64,000 bases of DNA, from positions 62,001 through 126,000 of the forward strand of contig NZ_JAQNDL010000003.1 of the NCBI RefSeq assembly GCF_028368995.1, given 5' to 3'. Source of the DNA: Nannocystis bainbridge (GTDB lineage: Bacteria > Myxococcota_A > Polyangia > Nannocystales > Nannocystaceae). The notes under the pieces were generated by a model that worked only from the letters and a program-made list of their open reading frames with translations, ran no database searches and was not told the origin of the DNA. Position numbers and translations under genes: made by a program. Each line of letters opens with the position of its first letter. The stretch's first letter is position 1. Shown here in pieces: positions 46,622-54,993 of this stretch.

Positions 46622-48412
46622 ATGACACACGCAGCCGACGCCGATCTCGTCCTCTACAACGGCCGGATCACGACCATGGATTCGCAGGCACCCGCCGCCT
46701 CGGCGGTCGCGGTGCGGGACGGTCGATTCATCGAGGTCGGCGACGACGCCGCGGTCCTGCGTCGCGCCGGCGCCGACGCCCGGCGGATCGACCTCCGCGG
46801 CCGCACGGCCATTCCGGGCCTCATCGATTCGCACCTGCACCTGATCCGCGGCGGCCTCACCTACAACAGCGAATTGCGGTGGGACGGCGTCGCCTCGCTC
46901 GGCGAGGCGCTGCGACGGCTGCGCGAGCAGGCCCTACGGACCCCGCCGCCGCAGTGGGTGCGCGTGGTCGGCGGCTGGTCGGAGTTCCAGTTCGCCGAGC
47001 GGCGCATGCCGACGCTCGACGAGCTCAACGCCGCCGCCCCCGACACGCCGGTGTTCGTGCTGCACCTCTACGCGCAGGCGCTGCTCAACCGCGCTGCGCT
47101 GCGCGCCGTCGGCTACACCCGCGACACGCCCGATCCGCCCGGCGGCGTGATCGTGCGCGACCGCCACGGCGAGCCGACCGGCCTGCTCGTCGCCAAGCCC
47201 AACGCGTGGATCCTCTACGCGACGCTCGCCAAGGGCCCGCGGCTCGCGCTCGACGACCAGCGTAACAGCACCCGTCAATTCATGCGCGAACTCAACCGAC
47301 TCGGCGTCACCGGGGCGATCGACGCCGGCGGCGGGTTTCAACAATACCCCGAGCACTATCAAATCATCGAGGAGCTGGCGGCCGCCAGGCAATTGACGGT
47401 GCGGGTCGCCTACAACCTGTTCACCCAGCGCCCCGGCCAGGAGCTCGAGGACTTCACCCGCTGGTCGAGCTCCCTGACCCCGGGCGCCGGCGACGGCTAC
47501 TATCGCCTCAACGGGGCCGGCGAGATGCTCGTCTACTCGGCCGCCGACTTCGAGGACTTCCTCGAGCCGCGGCCCGACCTCCCGCCGCACATGGAGGACC
47601 AACTCGGCGCCGTCGTCGAGCACCTCGTCGCCAGGCGCTGGCCGTTCCGCCTGCACGCGACCTACGACGAATCGATCGCGCGGATGCTCGACGTGTTCGA
47701 GGCCGTCGACCGCAAGGTCCCGTTTCAGGGCCTGCGGTGGTTCTTCGACCACGCCGAGACCGTCTCGCCGCGCAACATCGATCGGATCGCCGCGCTCGGC
47801 GGCGGCGTCGCCATCCAGCACCGCATGGCCTACCAGGGCGAGCACTTCATGCGCCGCTACGGGCCGCAGGCCGCCGCCGAGGCGCCGCCCGTGCGTCGCA
47901 TGCTCGCGGCCGGGATCCCCGTCGGCGGCGGCACCGATGCGACGCGCGTCGCCAGCTACAACCCGTGGGTCGGGCTCGGGTGGCTCGTGTCCGGCCGCAG
48001 CGTCGGCGGCACCGAGCTGCTCGGCCCCTCCGGCCGGCTCTCGCGCGAGCAGGCGCTGCGCCTGTACACCGCGGGCAACGGCTGGTTCTCCGGCGAGGAC
48101 GGCGAGCGCGGTCGGATCGCCCCCGGCTGCTTCGCCGACCTCGCAGTGCTGTCCGCCGACTACTTCGCAGTGCCCGAAGCGGAAATCCGCGGCATCACCT
48201 CGGAGCTTACCGTGGTCGGCGGCGACGTCGTCCACGCCAGCGGCGACTTCGGCGGTCTCGCGCCGCCGCCCCTGCCGTTCAGCCCGGACTGGGCCCCGCC
48301 CGCCCACCACGGCGGCTACGACCCGGGCGCCGTGGCGCGCGCGCTGCACCGCGCCCACCGCCATCATCACCACCACGCCGCCGGTCTCGCCTGCCCCTGC
48401 GCCGTGTTCTAG
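46622..48412 (+). CDS. Amidohydrolase, YtcJ-like (596 aa)
   Basis: The N-terminal composite domain (VLYNGRITTMDSQAPAASAVAVRDGRFIEVG) leads to the metal motif GLIDSHLHL (H71, H73). Later ligands are in FRLHATYDES, WFFDHAETVS and the final Asp in GGTDATRVAS. The length and EQALRLYTAGNGWFSGEDGERGRIAPGCFADLAVL fit the YtcJ-type (exoenzyme regulatory AepA-like) amidohydrolases. The C-terminus has an unusual His run (HRAHRHHHHHAAG), a natural metal-binding tail. The next gene starts four bases after the stop. Confidence 0.93.
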   Translation: MTHAADADLVLYNGRITTMDSQAPAASAVAVRDGRFIEVGDDAAVLRRAGADARRIDLRGRTAIPGLIDSHLHLIRGGLTYNSELRWDGVASLGEALRRLREQALRTPPPQWVRVVGGWSEFQFAERRMPTLDELNAAAPDTPVFVLHLYAQALLNRAALRAVGYTRDTPDPPGGVIVRDRHGEPTGLLVAKPNAWILYATLAKGPRLALDDQRNSTRQFMRELNRLGVTGAIDAGGGFQQYPEHYQIIEELAAARQLTVRVAYNLFTQRPGQELEDFTRWSSSLTPGAGDGYYRLNGAGEMLVYSAADFEDFLEPRPDLPPHMEDQLGAVVEHLVARRWPFRLHATYDESIARMLDVFEAVDRKVPFQGLRWFFDHAETVSPRNIDRIAALGGGVAIQHRMAYQGEHFMRRYGPQAAAEAPPVRRMLAAGIPVGGGTDATRVASYNPWVGLGWLVSGRSVGGTELLGPSGRLSREQALRLYTAGNGWFSGEDGERGRIAPGCFADLAVLSADYFAVPEAEIRGITSELTVVGGDVVHASGDFGGLAPPPLPFSPDWAPPAHHGGYDPGAVARALHRAHRHHHHHAAGLACPCAVF

Positions 48413-48416
48413 CCGT

Positions 48417-50189
48417 ATGGACATGTCCTTTCAGGCATGCGGGGCGCGCCGACCCGGCTCGCGCCCCCGCGCCGGCGCGCGCGCGGCCTCGACCGCGGTC
48501 CTCGCGGTCGCCCTCGGGGCGTCGTCGGACGCGCTCGCGCGACCCACGACCTGGCCCATCGAGCCTGTCCTTGCAGACAGCCTCTCCGAGGCGCGGTACC
48601 CGGCGCTCGGACATGTCCCCACGGACAGCCTCGCTAGCACGCAGCGCCCGGCGAGCGGACATGTCCCCACGGACAGCCTCTCAGTCGGCCCCGCGCTCCC
48701 CCGTAGCGACGCCGCGCCGCCGCAGGTCTCCGCCCCGGTGCCGGACCTCCGCGGCGCTCCGGCAGCGCGTGCCCCTGTCCCCGCGGACATGCGTCGTCCG
48801 CCGGCCTTGAAGCCCGGATCGCCGGCGCAGTCCGCCGGCGCGACCGAGGCCGCCGCGCTCGCCGGCCGCGGCGAGGGCCGGCCGGCCGCACCGCCGCCCT
48901 ACCGCCTGCTGCGCGCCGACGAGGACTACCGTTACCTGCGCGACCGCGGCCGCCGGGCCGGCTTCCTGGATGTCCTCAAGTACATCCCGCTCGGCCCGCG
49001 CGGCCGCGTCGCGCTCAGCTTCGGCGGCGAGACGCGCCAGCGCCTCGACTGGTTCCGCAACCTCGACTGGGGCGCCGGTCCGCCGCGCTCGCTGTCGTGG
49101 ATGCAGCGGTACATGTTCCACGCCGAGCTCCGGGCGCCGTACTTCCGCGCGTTCGCCCAGGTCAAGAGCGGGCTCGAGACGGGGCGGCCCGGCGGGCCGC
49201 GGGCGATCGATCGCGACGACTTCGACTTCCACCAGGCCTTCGCCGACTTCGACCTCGAGCGCCCGGGCCTGCGCCTCATCGTCCGCGCCGGCCGGCACGA
49301 GCTCGCGTTCGGCTCCGGCCGCCTCGTCTCGCCGCGCGAGGGCCCCAACGTGCGCCGCAGCTTCGACGGCGTGTCGGTCATCCTGTCCGTCCGCCGGGTC
49401 CACGCGCATCTGTTCGTCACCCGCCCGGTCGCCACCGTGCCCGGCGTCCTCGACGACGGCTGGGAGCGCGGTCAGTGGTTCGCCGGCGCCTACCTGACCG
49501 TGCCCTCGCCGCTGCGCGGCGGCCACGTCGACGTCTACGCGCTCTACCTCGACCGCCCTGAAGCCGAGTACCACCGCGGCCGGGCCCACGAGCGCCGCCT
49601 GTCCCTCGGGACACGTTGGTTCGGCGCCGCCGGGCGACTCGACTACAACGTCGAGGCGGTGCTGCAAACGGGGCGCTTCGGCGCCGCGCCGCTGCTCGCG
49701 TGGACCGTGGCCAGCGACACCGGCGTGCGCCTGCCGCTGCCGTGGGACCCGCGGCTCGGCCTGCGGCTCGACGTCGCCTCCGGCGATCGCGGCCCGGGGC
49801 GGCCCTTCGGCACCTTCTCCGCGCTGTTCCCCAAGGGCTCGTACTTCGGCGAGGACGCGCTGGTCGGGCCCGCCAATTTCCTCGACGCCCACCCGATGCT
49901 CACGCTGACGCCGGTCGAGCCACTGAGCCTCACCCTCGACTGGGTGGTCCTCGGCCGGTACAGCCTCGCCGACGGCCTCTACAACGTCCCCGGCGAGCCG
50001 ACGATCGCCGACCCCGGCGGCGCCCGGTTCGTCGGTCACCGCGCCGGCGCCACCCTCGAGGCCGAGCTCGGGCGGCACGTCGGCTTCGTCGTCACCGTCG
50101 GCCGCTTCTTCCGCGGCCCGTTCCTCGCGCAGGCCGGACGCACCCGCGACGTCGACTTCCTCGCCACCTGGCTGACCCTCAAGTTCTGA
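48417..50189 (+). CDS. Alginate-export-type outer membrane beta-barrel protein (590 aa)
   Basis: From ATG 48417 there is an export signal (STAVLAVALGASSDALA), then a Pro/Ala-rich linker (residues 45-155) and from about residue 160 a barrel: ALSFGGETRQRLDWFRN, RYMFHAELRAPYFRAFAQVKSG, FDLERPGLRLIVRAGRHELAFGSGRLVSPREGPNVRRSFDGV, ending in FLATWLTLKF with C-terminal Phe. This is the alginate export (AlgE-like) barrel pattern. The linker contains two copies of GHVPTDSL encoded by GGACATGTCCCCACGGACAG (48609, 48658). The start codon itself overlaps TATGGACATGTCC. It probably forms an outer-membrane channel for the island's substrate. Confidence 0.85.
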   Translation: MDMSFQACGARRPGSRPRAGARAASTAVLAVALGASSDALARPTTWPIEPVLADSLSEARYPALGHVPTDSLASTQRPASGHVPTDSLSVGPALPRSDAAPPQVSAPVPDLRGAPAARAPVPADMRRPPALKPGSPAQSAGATEAAALAGRGEGRPAAPPPYRLLRADEDYRYLRDRGRRAGFLDVLKYIPLGPRGRVALSFGGETRQRLDWFRNLDWGAGPPRSLSWMQRYMFHAELRAPYFRAFAQVKSGLETGRPGGPRAIDRDDFDFHQAFADFDLERPGLRLIVRAGRHELAFGSGRLVSPREGPNVRRSFDGVSVILSVRRVHAHLFVTRPVATVPGVLDDGWERGQWFAGAYLTVPSPLRGGHVDVYALYLDRPEAEYHRGRAHERRLSLGTRWFGAAGRLDYNVEAVLQTGRFGAAPLLAWTVASDTGVRLPLPWDPRLGLRLDVASGDRGPGRPFGTFSALFPKGSYFGEDALVGPANFLDAHPMLTLTPVEPLSLTLDWVVLGRYSLADGLYNVPGEPTIADPGGARFVGHRAGATLEAELGRHVGFVVTVGRFFRGPFLAQAGRTRDVDFLATWLTLKF

Positions 50190-50230
50190 GAGCGCAGACC
50201 GCACCGCAACGCAAACCTGGAGACCGAACC

Positions 50231-50887
50231 ATGCCCACCGCCATCGCCGCCCCCGGCAAGACCCTCCTCACGCCCCACGACCACACCCTGATCCTGATCG
50301 ACTACCAGTCGCAGATGGCGTTCGCCACCAAGTCGATCGACGCCGTGCTGCTGCGCAACAACGCCGGCCTCGTCGCCCACGCGGCGCGGATCTTCGGCGC
50401 CTCGACGATCCTCACCACCGTCGCCGAGAAGAGCTTCTCCGGCCCGATCTTCTCGGAGATCAAGGCCGCGTTCCCCGAGCACGACGTCATCGACCGCACG
50501 TCGATGAACACCTGGGAGGACGCGAAGATCGCCGAGCGCGTCAACAAGCTCGGCAAGCCGCGTATCGTCCTCGGCGGCCTGTGGACGTCCGTCTGCATCG
50601 TCGGCCCGGCGCTGTCGGCCCTCGACCAGGGCTTCGAGGTCTACGTGATCGCCGACGCCTGCGGCGACGTGTCGAACGAGGCCCACGAGCGGGCGATGGA
50701 CCGCATGGTCCAGGCCGGCGCGCGGCCGATGACCTCGCTGCAGTACCTGCTCGAGCTCCAGCGCGACTGGGCCCGCGTCGGCACCTACGACGCAGTCACC
50801 GGCCTCGCCAAGGAGCTCGGCGGCGCCTACGGCCTCGGGATCATCTACGCGAAGACCATGTTCGGCGCGTCGGAGGGCGGGCACTAG
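50231..50887 (+). CDS. Isochorismatase-family hydrolase, YcaC-like (218 aa)
   Basis: The motifs LILIDYQSQMAF (Asp24), DRTSMNTWED and GLWTSVCIVGPAL (Cys122) match the YcaC-like branch of cysteine hydrolases. GFEVYVIADACGDVS is the typical following strand. The usual catalytic Lys is not obvious, since the corresponding region reads IDRTSMN. The protein begins 41 bases after the porin gene and is followed closely by XapX and DoxX genes. YcaC-like genes often accompany AraC- or LysR-controlled stress and aromatic-compound loci; the substrate is unknown. Confidence 0.9.
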   Translation: MPTAIAAPGKTLLTPHDHTLILIDYQSQMAFATKSIDAVLLRNNAGLVAHAARIFGASTILTTVAEKSFSGPIFSEIKAAFPEHDVIDRTSMNTWEDAKIAERVNKLGKPRIVLGGLWTSVCIVGPALSALDQGFEVYVIADACGDVSNEAHERAMDRMVQAGARPMTSLQYLLELQRDWARVGTYDAVTGLAKELGGAYGLGIIYAKTMFGASEGGH

Positions 50888-50899
50888 GGTCCCCCCCCC

Positions 50900-51163
50900 A
50901 TGAAGCTCTACCTCGTCTCGCTGGCAGTCGGCGCGCTCGTCGGCGCCCTGTACAGCGCGCTCGGCGTGCGCTCACCAGCGCCGCCGCTCGTCGCGCTGCT
51001 CGGTCTGTTCGGCATGCTCCTCGGCGAGCAGGTCGGCCCGATCGCGCGGCGCGTGCTCGTGGGAGAGCCGCTGTCCGCGGCGTGGTTCGCCCGCGAGTGC
51101 GCGCCCAAGATCACCGGCGCTCCGGCGCCCGAACCCGCCCATGGCGACGCCGATGACCGATGA
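50900..51163 (+). CDS. XapX domain protein (87 aa)
   Basis: Two short hydrophobic helices (LYLVSLAVGALVGALYSALG and PLVALLGLFGMLLGEQVGPIA) around VRSPAPP match the XapX domain, a small membrane protein often found beside YcaC-like hydrolases. The tail (ARECAPKITGAPAPEPAHGDADDR) is hydrophilic. It lies 12 bases after the hydrolase stop, consistent with one operon. Confidence 0.85.
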   Translation: MKLYLVSLAVGALVGALYSALGVRSPAPPLVALLGLFGMLLGEQVGPIARRVLVGEPLSAAWFARECAPKITGAPAPEPAHGDADDR

Positions 51164-51220
51164 CGCGGCCGCCCGCGCTCGCGGCGGCCACCTCTCCGCT
51201 CACCACCCTCCGGAGCCGTC

Positions 51221-51679
51221 ATGAAGGTGATCGACCCCCGCCTCGCGCCGGCGCTGGAGAAGGCCCGCGACCTCGGCCTGCTCGCGCAGCGCATCGGCGC
51301 CGGCCTCCTGATCTGGACCTTTCACATGCGCCCGAAACTGCTGCGATTCGACGAGGAGCTGCGCGAATTCCCCGACCCGCTCGGGATCGGCGCACCCGCC
51401 AGCCTCGCCCTCGCGCTCCTCTCCGAGGGCCTGTGCAGCGTGCTCGTCGCGCTCGGCCTCCTGACGCGGCTCGCAGCCCTGCCGGTGGTCTTTACCATGC
51501 TCATGGTCTTGACAATGGCCGCCCGCGGCTTCGAGGGCGCCGACGTCCAGTCCGCCCTGCTCTACGCGCTCCCCTACGCGACGCTGGTCGCCACGGGACC
51601 GGGCCGCTATTCGTGCGACCACCGCCTGCTCGAGCGCTATCGGCGGCTCTACGCGCGGTTCATCCCGCCGCGCGCCTGA
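51221..51679 (+). CDS. DoxX family membrane protein (152 aa)
   Basis: Four membrane helices with the DoxX layout are visible: LLAQRIGAGLLIWTFHMRPK, ASLALALLSEGLCSVLVALG, TRLAALPVVFTMLMVLTMAA and SALLYALPYATLVATGPGRYSCD. The terminal GPGRYSCDHRL is typical of the family. DoxX proteins are linked to quinone redox and oxidative stress responses. This gene closes the run hydrolase - XapX - DoxX at short spacing. Confidence 0.88.
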   Translation: MKVIDPRLAPALEKARDLGLLAQRIGAGLLIWTFHMRPKLLRFDEELREFPDPLGIGAPASLALALLSEGLCSVLVALGLLTRLAALPVVFTMLMVLTMAARGFEGADVQSALLYALPYATLVATGPGRYSCDHRLLERYRRLYARFIPPRA

Positions 51680-51799
51680 GCCGTCGCCTGCTCGCGCCCC
51701 TTGATCGCCGCGCGCGTCCTGCCCCCGGCCGATTGCGGCCCATCACCCCGCGCAGTGACCGCCCGCCCCGCCGGTCGGCCTTCCGGCGGGCCCAGCGAC

Positions 51800-51819
51800 C
51801 CGTGGTAAGAAATCCGGGC
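51800..51819. mobile_element. Solitary IS1380-type end sequence
   Basis: CCGTGGTAAGAAATCCGGGC matches 19 of 20 bases of the element end at 58268-58287, in the same orientation. No transposase is attached at this copy, so it is an orphan end left by deletion, or a shared site. Confidence 0.6.
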
Positions 51820-51892
51820 CGACACAGCGGACATCACGACCGTGCGGCGCGGCGACCGAGCGCGTCCCGCCTCCATGCAAAGCATTGCCACC

Positions 51893-53089
51893 ATGCCCCG
51901 CAGCTACCTCCGCCCGGCACTCTCGGGCACGAACGGCCACCACCGCGTCACCAACATCGAGCTGTTCTTCGACCTGGTGTTCGTCTTCGCGGTGACACAG
52001 CTGTCGCATCTGCTGATCGCCAACTTCACGCTCGTGGGTGGCGCCCAGGCGCTGCTGCTGATGCTGGCCGTATGGTGGGTGTGGATCTTCACCTCGTGGG
52101 TCACCAACTGGCTGGACCCGGAGAAACTCGCCATCCGCCTGCTGCTGCTGGTGCTGATGACCGCGGGGCTGCTGCTGTCGGCGTCGCTGCCGCAGGCGTT
52201 CGGCTCGCGTGGTCTGGCGTTTGCGCTCGCCTATGTCTTCATGCAATTCGGGCGCACGCTGTTCTTCCTGTGGGCGGTGCGCGGCGAATCGCGGGTCATG
52301 CGGCGCAACTTCCAGCGCATTGCCGCGTGGCTGGGCGCCTCCGCCCTGCCGTGGCTGGCGGGCGGCCTGGCGGACGGACCGACGCGCTGGTTCTGCTGGA
52401 TGCTCGCGCTGGGCATCGAGTGGATCGGCCCGACGGTGGGCTTCTACACGCCGGGCCTGGGCCGTTCCACCGTGGGCGACTGGAACGTCGAAGGCGGCCA
52501 CATGGCCGAGCGCTGCTCGCTGTTCATCATCATCGCGCTGGGCGAGTCGGTGCTCGTCACCGGGTCGACCTTCGCGGGGCTGGATTGGGACGCCGCCAAC
52601 ATCGCGGCGATGGCGGTGTCGTTCATCGGCAGCCTGGCGATGTGGTGGCTGTACTTCGACACCATCGCCGAACGCGGCGCGCAGACCATCTCACATGCCA
52701 CCGACCCGGGCCGGCTGGCGCGGCTCGCCTACACGTACATCCACGTGCTGCTGGTGGCCGGCATCATCGTCGGCGCGGTGGCGGACGAGTTCGTGCTGGC
52801 GCACCCGGTCGGGCACCCGCATCCGGGCGCGGCGCTGGCGGTACTGGGCAGCGCGGGGCTGTATCTGCTGGGCAACCTGCTGTTCAAGTGCGCCGTCCTC
52901 GGACGCGCACGCACGGCGCATGGGCTGGGGCTGGTGGCGCTGGGACTTATCGGACTGGCCGCGGGCGCGCTGCCGGCCCTGGCAGTATCTGCACTGGCGA
53001 CGCTAGTGCTGTGCGGTACGACAGCCTGGGAGTGGTACACGCGGTCGTGCGAGACGCCCGAAGCCGCCACGCACCGGCGGCGCGTCTAG
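51893..53089 (+). CDS. Low temperature requirement protein A (LtrA) family membrane protein (398 aa)
   Basis: The N-terminus VTNIELFFDLVFVFAVTQLSHLL is the LtrA family signature. About eleven hydrophobic helices follow, with conserved blocks ERCSLFIIIALGESVLVTG, WWLYFDTIAERGAQ and YTYIHVLLVAGIIVGAVADEF. Members are polytopic proteins named after a cold-growth phenotype; molecular function is unknown. ATG 51893 is preferred, with 51875 and GTG 51842 also possible. An orphan IS end lies 74 bases upstream, so this gene may have arrived separately from the operon before it. Confidence 0.92.
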   Translation: MPRSYLRPALSGTNGHHRVTNIELFFDLVFVFAVTQLSHLLIANFTLVGGAQALLLMLAVWWVWIFTSWVTNWLDPEKLAIRLLLLVLMTAGLLLSASLPQAFGSRGLAFALAYVFMQFGRTLFFLWAVRGESRVMRRNFQRIAAWLGASALPWLAGGLADGPTRWFCWMLALGIEWIGPTVGFYTPGLGRSTVGDWNVEGGHMAERCSLFIIIALGESVLVTGSTFAGLDWDAANIAAMAVSFIGSLAMWWLYFDTIAERGAQTISHATDPGRLARLAYTYIHVLLVAGIIVGAVADEFVLAHPVGHPHPGAALAVLGSAGLYLLGNLLFKCAVLGRARTAHGLGLVALGLIGLAAGALPALAVSALATLVLCGTTAWEWYTRSCETPEAATHRRRV

Positions 53090-53092
53090 GCG

Positions 53093-53420
53093 AGACCCGC
53101 CAGGCTGCCGGCCCACGCGCCTCGGCCTCCTTCCGCACCCTGTCGGCGTTCTCGACGTCGAGCCCCTTGTAGTAGACCGCCGCGAGCTCGGCGTAGTCGC
53201 GCCCGGTCGCGTGCTCGCCCTCGCGCGCGACCGTCAGTGCGCGCAGGTCGATCGCCTCGGGCCAGCGCTCGAGCTCGAGCTCCGTCTGGCTCGCGCGCAG
53301 CAGCGTCTCGATCACCGTTGGGTGGCCCGGGGTGCTCGCGCAGCAGCCGGGCCGTCGTGTGGCGCTGCAGGTCCGCTACGTCTCCGTGATTCTTCAGCGC
53401 GAGGTCGACGGAACTTGGCG
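53093..53420 (-). pseudogene. TPR-protein C-terminal remnant, frameshifted
   Basis: The minus strand encodes ALKNHGDVADLQRHTTARLL in one frame, and then IETLLRASQTELELERWPEAIDLRALTVAREGEHATGRDYAELAAVYYKGLDVENADRVRKEAEARG after a shift near 53315. The style is that of TPR C-termini of kinases. Neither end has a start or domain context, so it is a gene fragment facing the LtrA gene end to end. Confidence 0.5.
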
Positions 53421-53701
53421 CGCACGGACTCGATCGACAGGCCGCCCCAGCCGGAGGGCAGACGTGCGCGGCGGCCGGGAGTTGTGCCGCTCCCAATCGC
53501 CCCGACATCGCACTCGACGGGTTCGACGTCACGACCAGCCAGATCGTAGTCGACTGGGAGGTGCTGGTCGATCCTTCGCTGGCAGGGAGCTGTGAGACGG
53601 ACGGCGGGTGTGGCTGCGAGTCGCGGTGCGTACCGGGGCGCGGGATCGCGTGGACAGCGAGGGAAGGCATAACCGAACCCGCGGTGTTCCGCGTCGAGTG
53701 A
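53400..53701 (+). pseudogene. C-terminal remnant of a Cys-rich secreted protein
   Basis: One plus-strand frame reads AGGQTCAAAGSCAAPNRPDI, then ALDGFDVTTSQIVVDWEVLV, then DPSLAGSCETDGGCGCESRC, and stops at TGA 53699-53701. The Cys pattern and Asp/Gly turns look like the end of an exported protein. No start or signal sequence remains, and the upstream part overlaps the TPR remnant. The family is not recognised. Confidence 0.4.
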
Positions 53702-53776
53702 CCACGAAATCGCCGCAAGCTGGGCCAGCCCGAGACTGCGCGTCGTTGGTGAGGCGGTCGACGAGCATCGTCGCGT

Positions 53777-54967
53777 CTACGCATCGCACGCCGAAGCCCG
53801 CGACGCGGCGAGCGCCAGGAGAGCTCCGACGAGCGCGACGGCGGCCCCCGCGCCGCCGATTGCCTCGATGCCGCCGAGGCCGATCGCCGCGCCCCCGATG
53901 CTAGCGCCGAGCCCCTGGCCGAAGAACACCATCGAGCCGTTGAGCGCGAGCACAACGGGGCGGGCCTCGGGCCGGGTTACCGCAAGCAGCCGGGCCTGGA
54001 CGATCGGGGTGCGCGTGAACAGGGCCGACGCGCCGAGCACCATGCCGACGGCCAGCATCACGAGTACCGGCGCGCTGGCGATCGCGCTGGCGACGAGGCC
54101 CGGACCGCTCATCAGGGCCGAATACGACGCGAGCGAGAACGCCGAGACGAGGAAGCTGAGGACCAACACGCGCTGTGCGCCGGGCCGGTCGGCACTGCGC
54201 CCGCCGACGACGATGCCGACGATACTGCCGAGGCCGATCAGCATCTGCATCACGCCGATGCCCGAGCCCGTGAGGCCGGTGATCGCGGTGACGACCGGCC
54301 CGACATAGGCGATCACCGTGAAGGTGGAAGCAAAGCCGACGAGGGTCAGCAGGAGGTGGGCATGGACGGGACGCTCACGCACGATCGACAGGGCGTGGCG
54401 ATCGGTTCGTGTACCCCCGGGCATGGCCGGCAACACGAGGCGGATCGCCAGCGCCGCCGCGATCGCGATCACACCGGCATACACGAAGGTGCCGCGCCAG
54501 CCGGCGAGATCACCGATCGCGCTACCCACGGGGATCCCGAGCACGAACGCGAGGGTCATGCCGCCGAACACGATCGCCATCGCCTGCCCGCGACGCTCGG
54601 GCGGCGCGAGCTCGGCGGCCGCGATCGAGGAGATCGGTCCGACCAGCCCTGCCGTGAGACCGCAGAGGATCCGTATGACGATCAAGCCCCAAAATGTCGG
54701 GCTGACCGCGGCCAGGAGGTTGAGGCCGCCGAGCAATGCGAGCCCTGCGACGATCACCGGGCGCCGACCGAGGTGGGCGACGAGGCCGGCGATCAACGGC
54801 GCAGTGATCGCATACGTGAACGCGAAGGCGGTGGCCAGCTGCCCGGCCGCCGCGACTGGCTGGTCAAGCTCCTCGGCGAGGGCCTCGAGGTGGCCGGCAT
54901 ACACATAGGCCTCGGTACCGGTGGCGAAGCTCGCCAGCGCGAGCACAAAGATGGTGCGGCTCAGCAT
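53777..54967 (-). CDS. MFS transporter, AraJ/sugar-efflux-like (396 aa)
   Basis: Twelve hydrophobic helices. GLVAHLGRRPVIVAGLALLG is the DxxGRR-like loop 2-3 motif (here AHLGRR), and GLTAGLVGPISSIAAAELAP with ERRGQAMAIVFGGMTLAFVLGIPVGSAIG is typical of the DHA1/AraJ group. The product probably exports a small molecule across the inner membrane. It starts 26 bases after the QueG-like gene stops and is second in an operon headed, further upstream, by a TetR regulator. The ATG at 54967 fits the first helix; an upstream extension is hydrophilic. Confidence 0.92.
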   Translation of the reverse strand: MLSRTIFVLALASFATGTEAYVYAGHLEALAEELDQPVAAAGQLATAFAFTYAITAPLIAGLVAHLGRRPVIVAGLALLGGLNLLAAVSPTFWGLIVIRILCGLTAGLVGPISSIAAAELAPPERRGQAMAIVFGGMTLAFVLGIPVGSAIGDLAGWRGTFVYAGVIAIAAALAIRLVLPAMPGGTRTDRHALSIVRERPVHAHLLLTLVGFASTFTVIAYVGPVVTAITGLTGSGIGVMQMLIGLGSIVGIVVGGRSADRPGAQRVLVLSFLVSAFSLASYSALMSGPGLVASAIASAPVLVMLAVGMVLGASALFTRTPIVQARLLAVTRPEARPVVLALNGSMVFFGQGLGASIGGAAIGLGGIEAIGGAGAAVALVGALLALAASRASACDA

Positions 54968-54993
54968 GAATGGTCGCTCTCGCGGGGTCTCGC

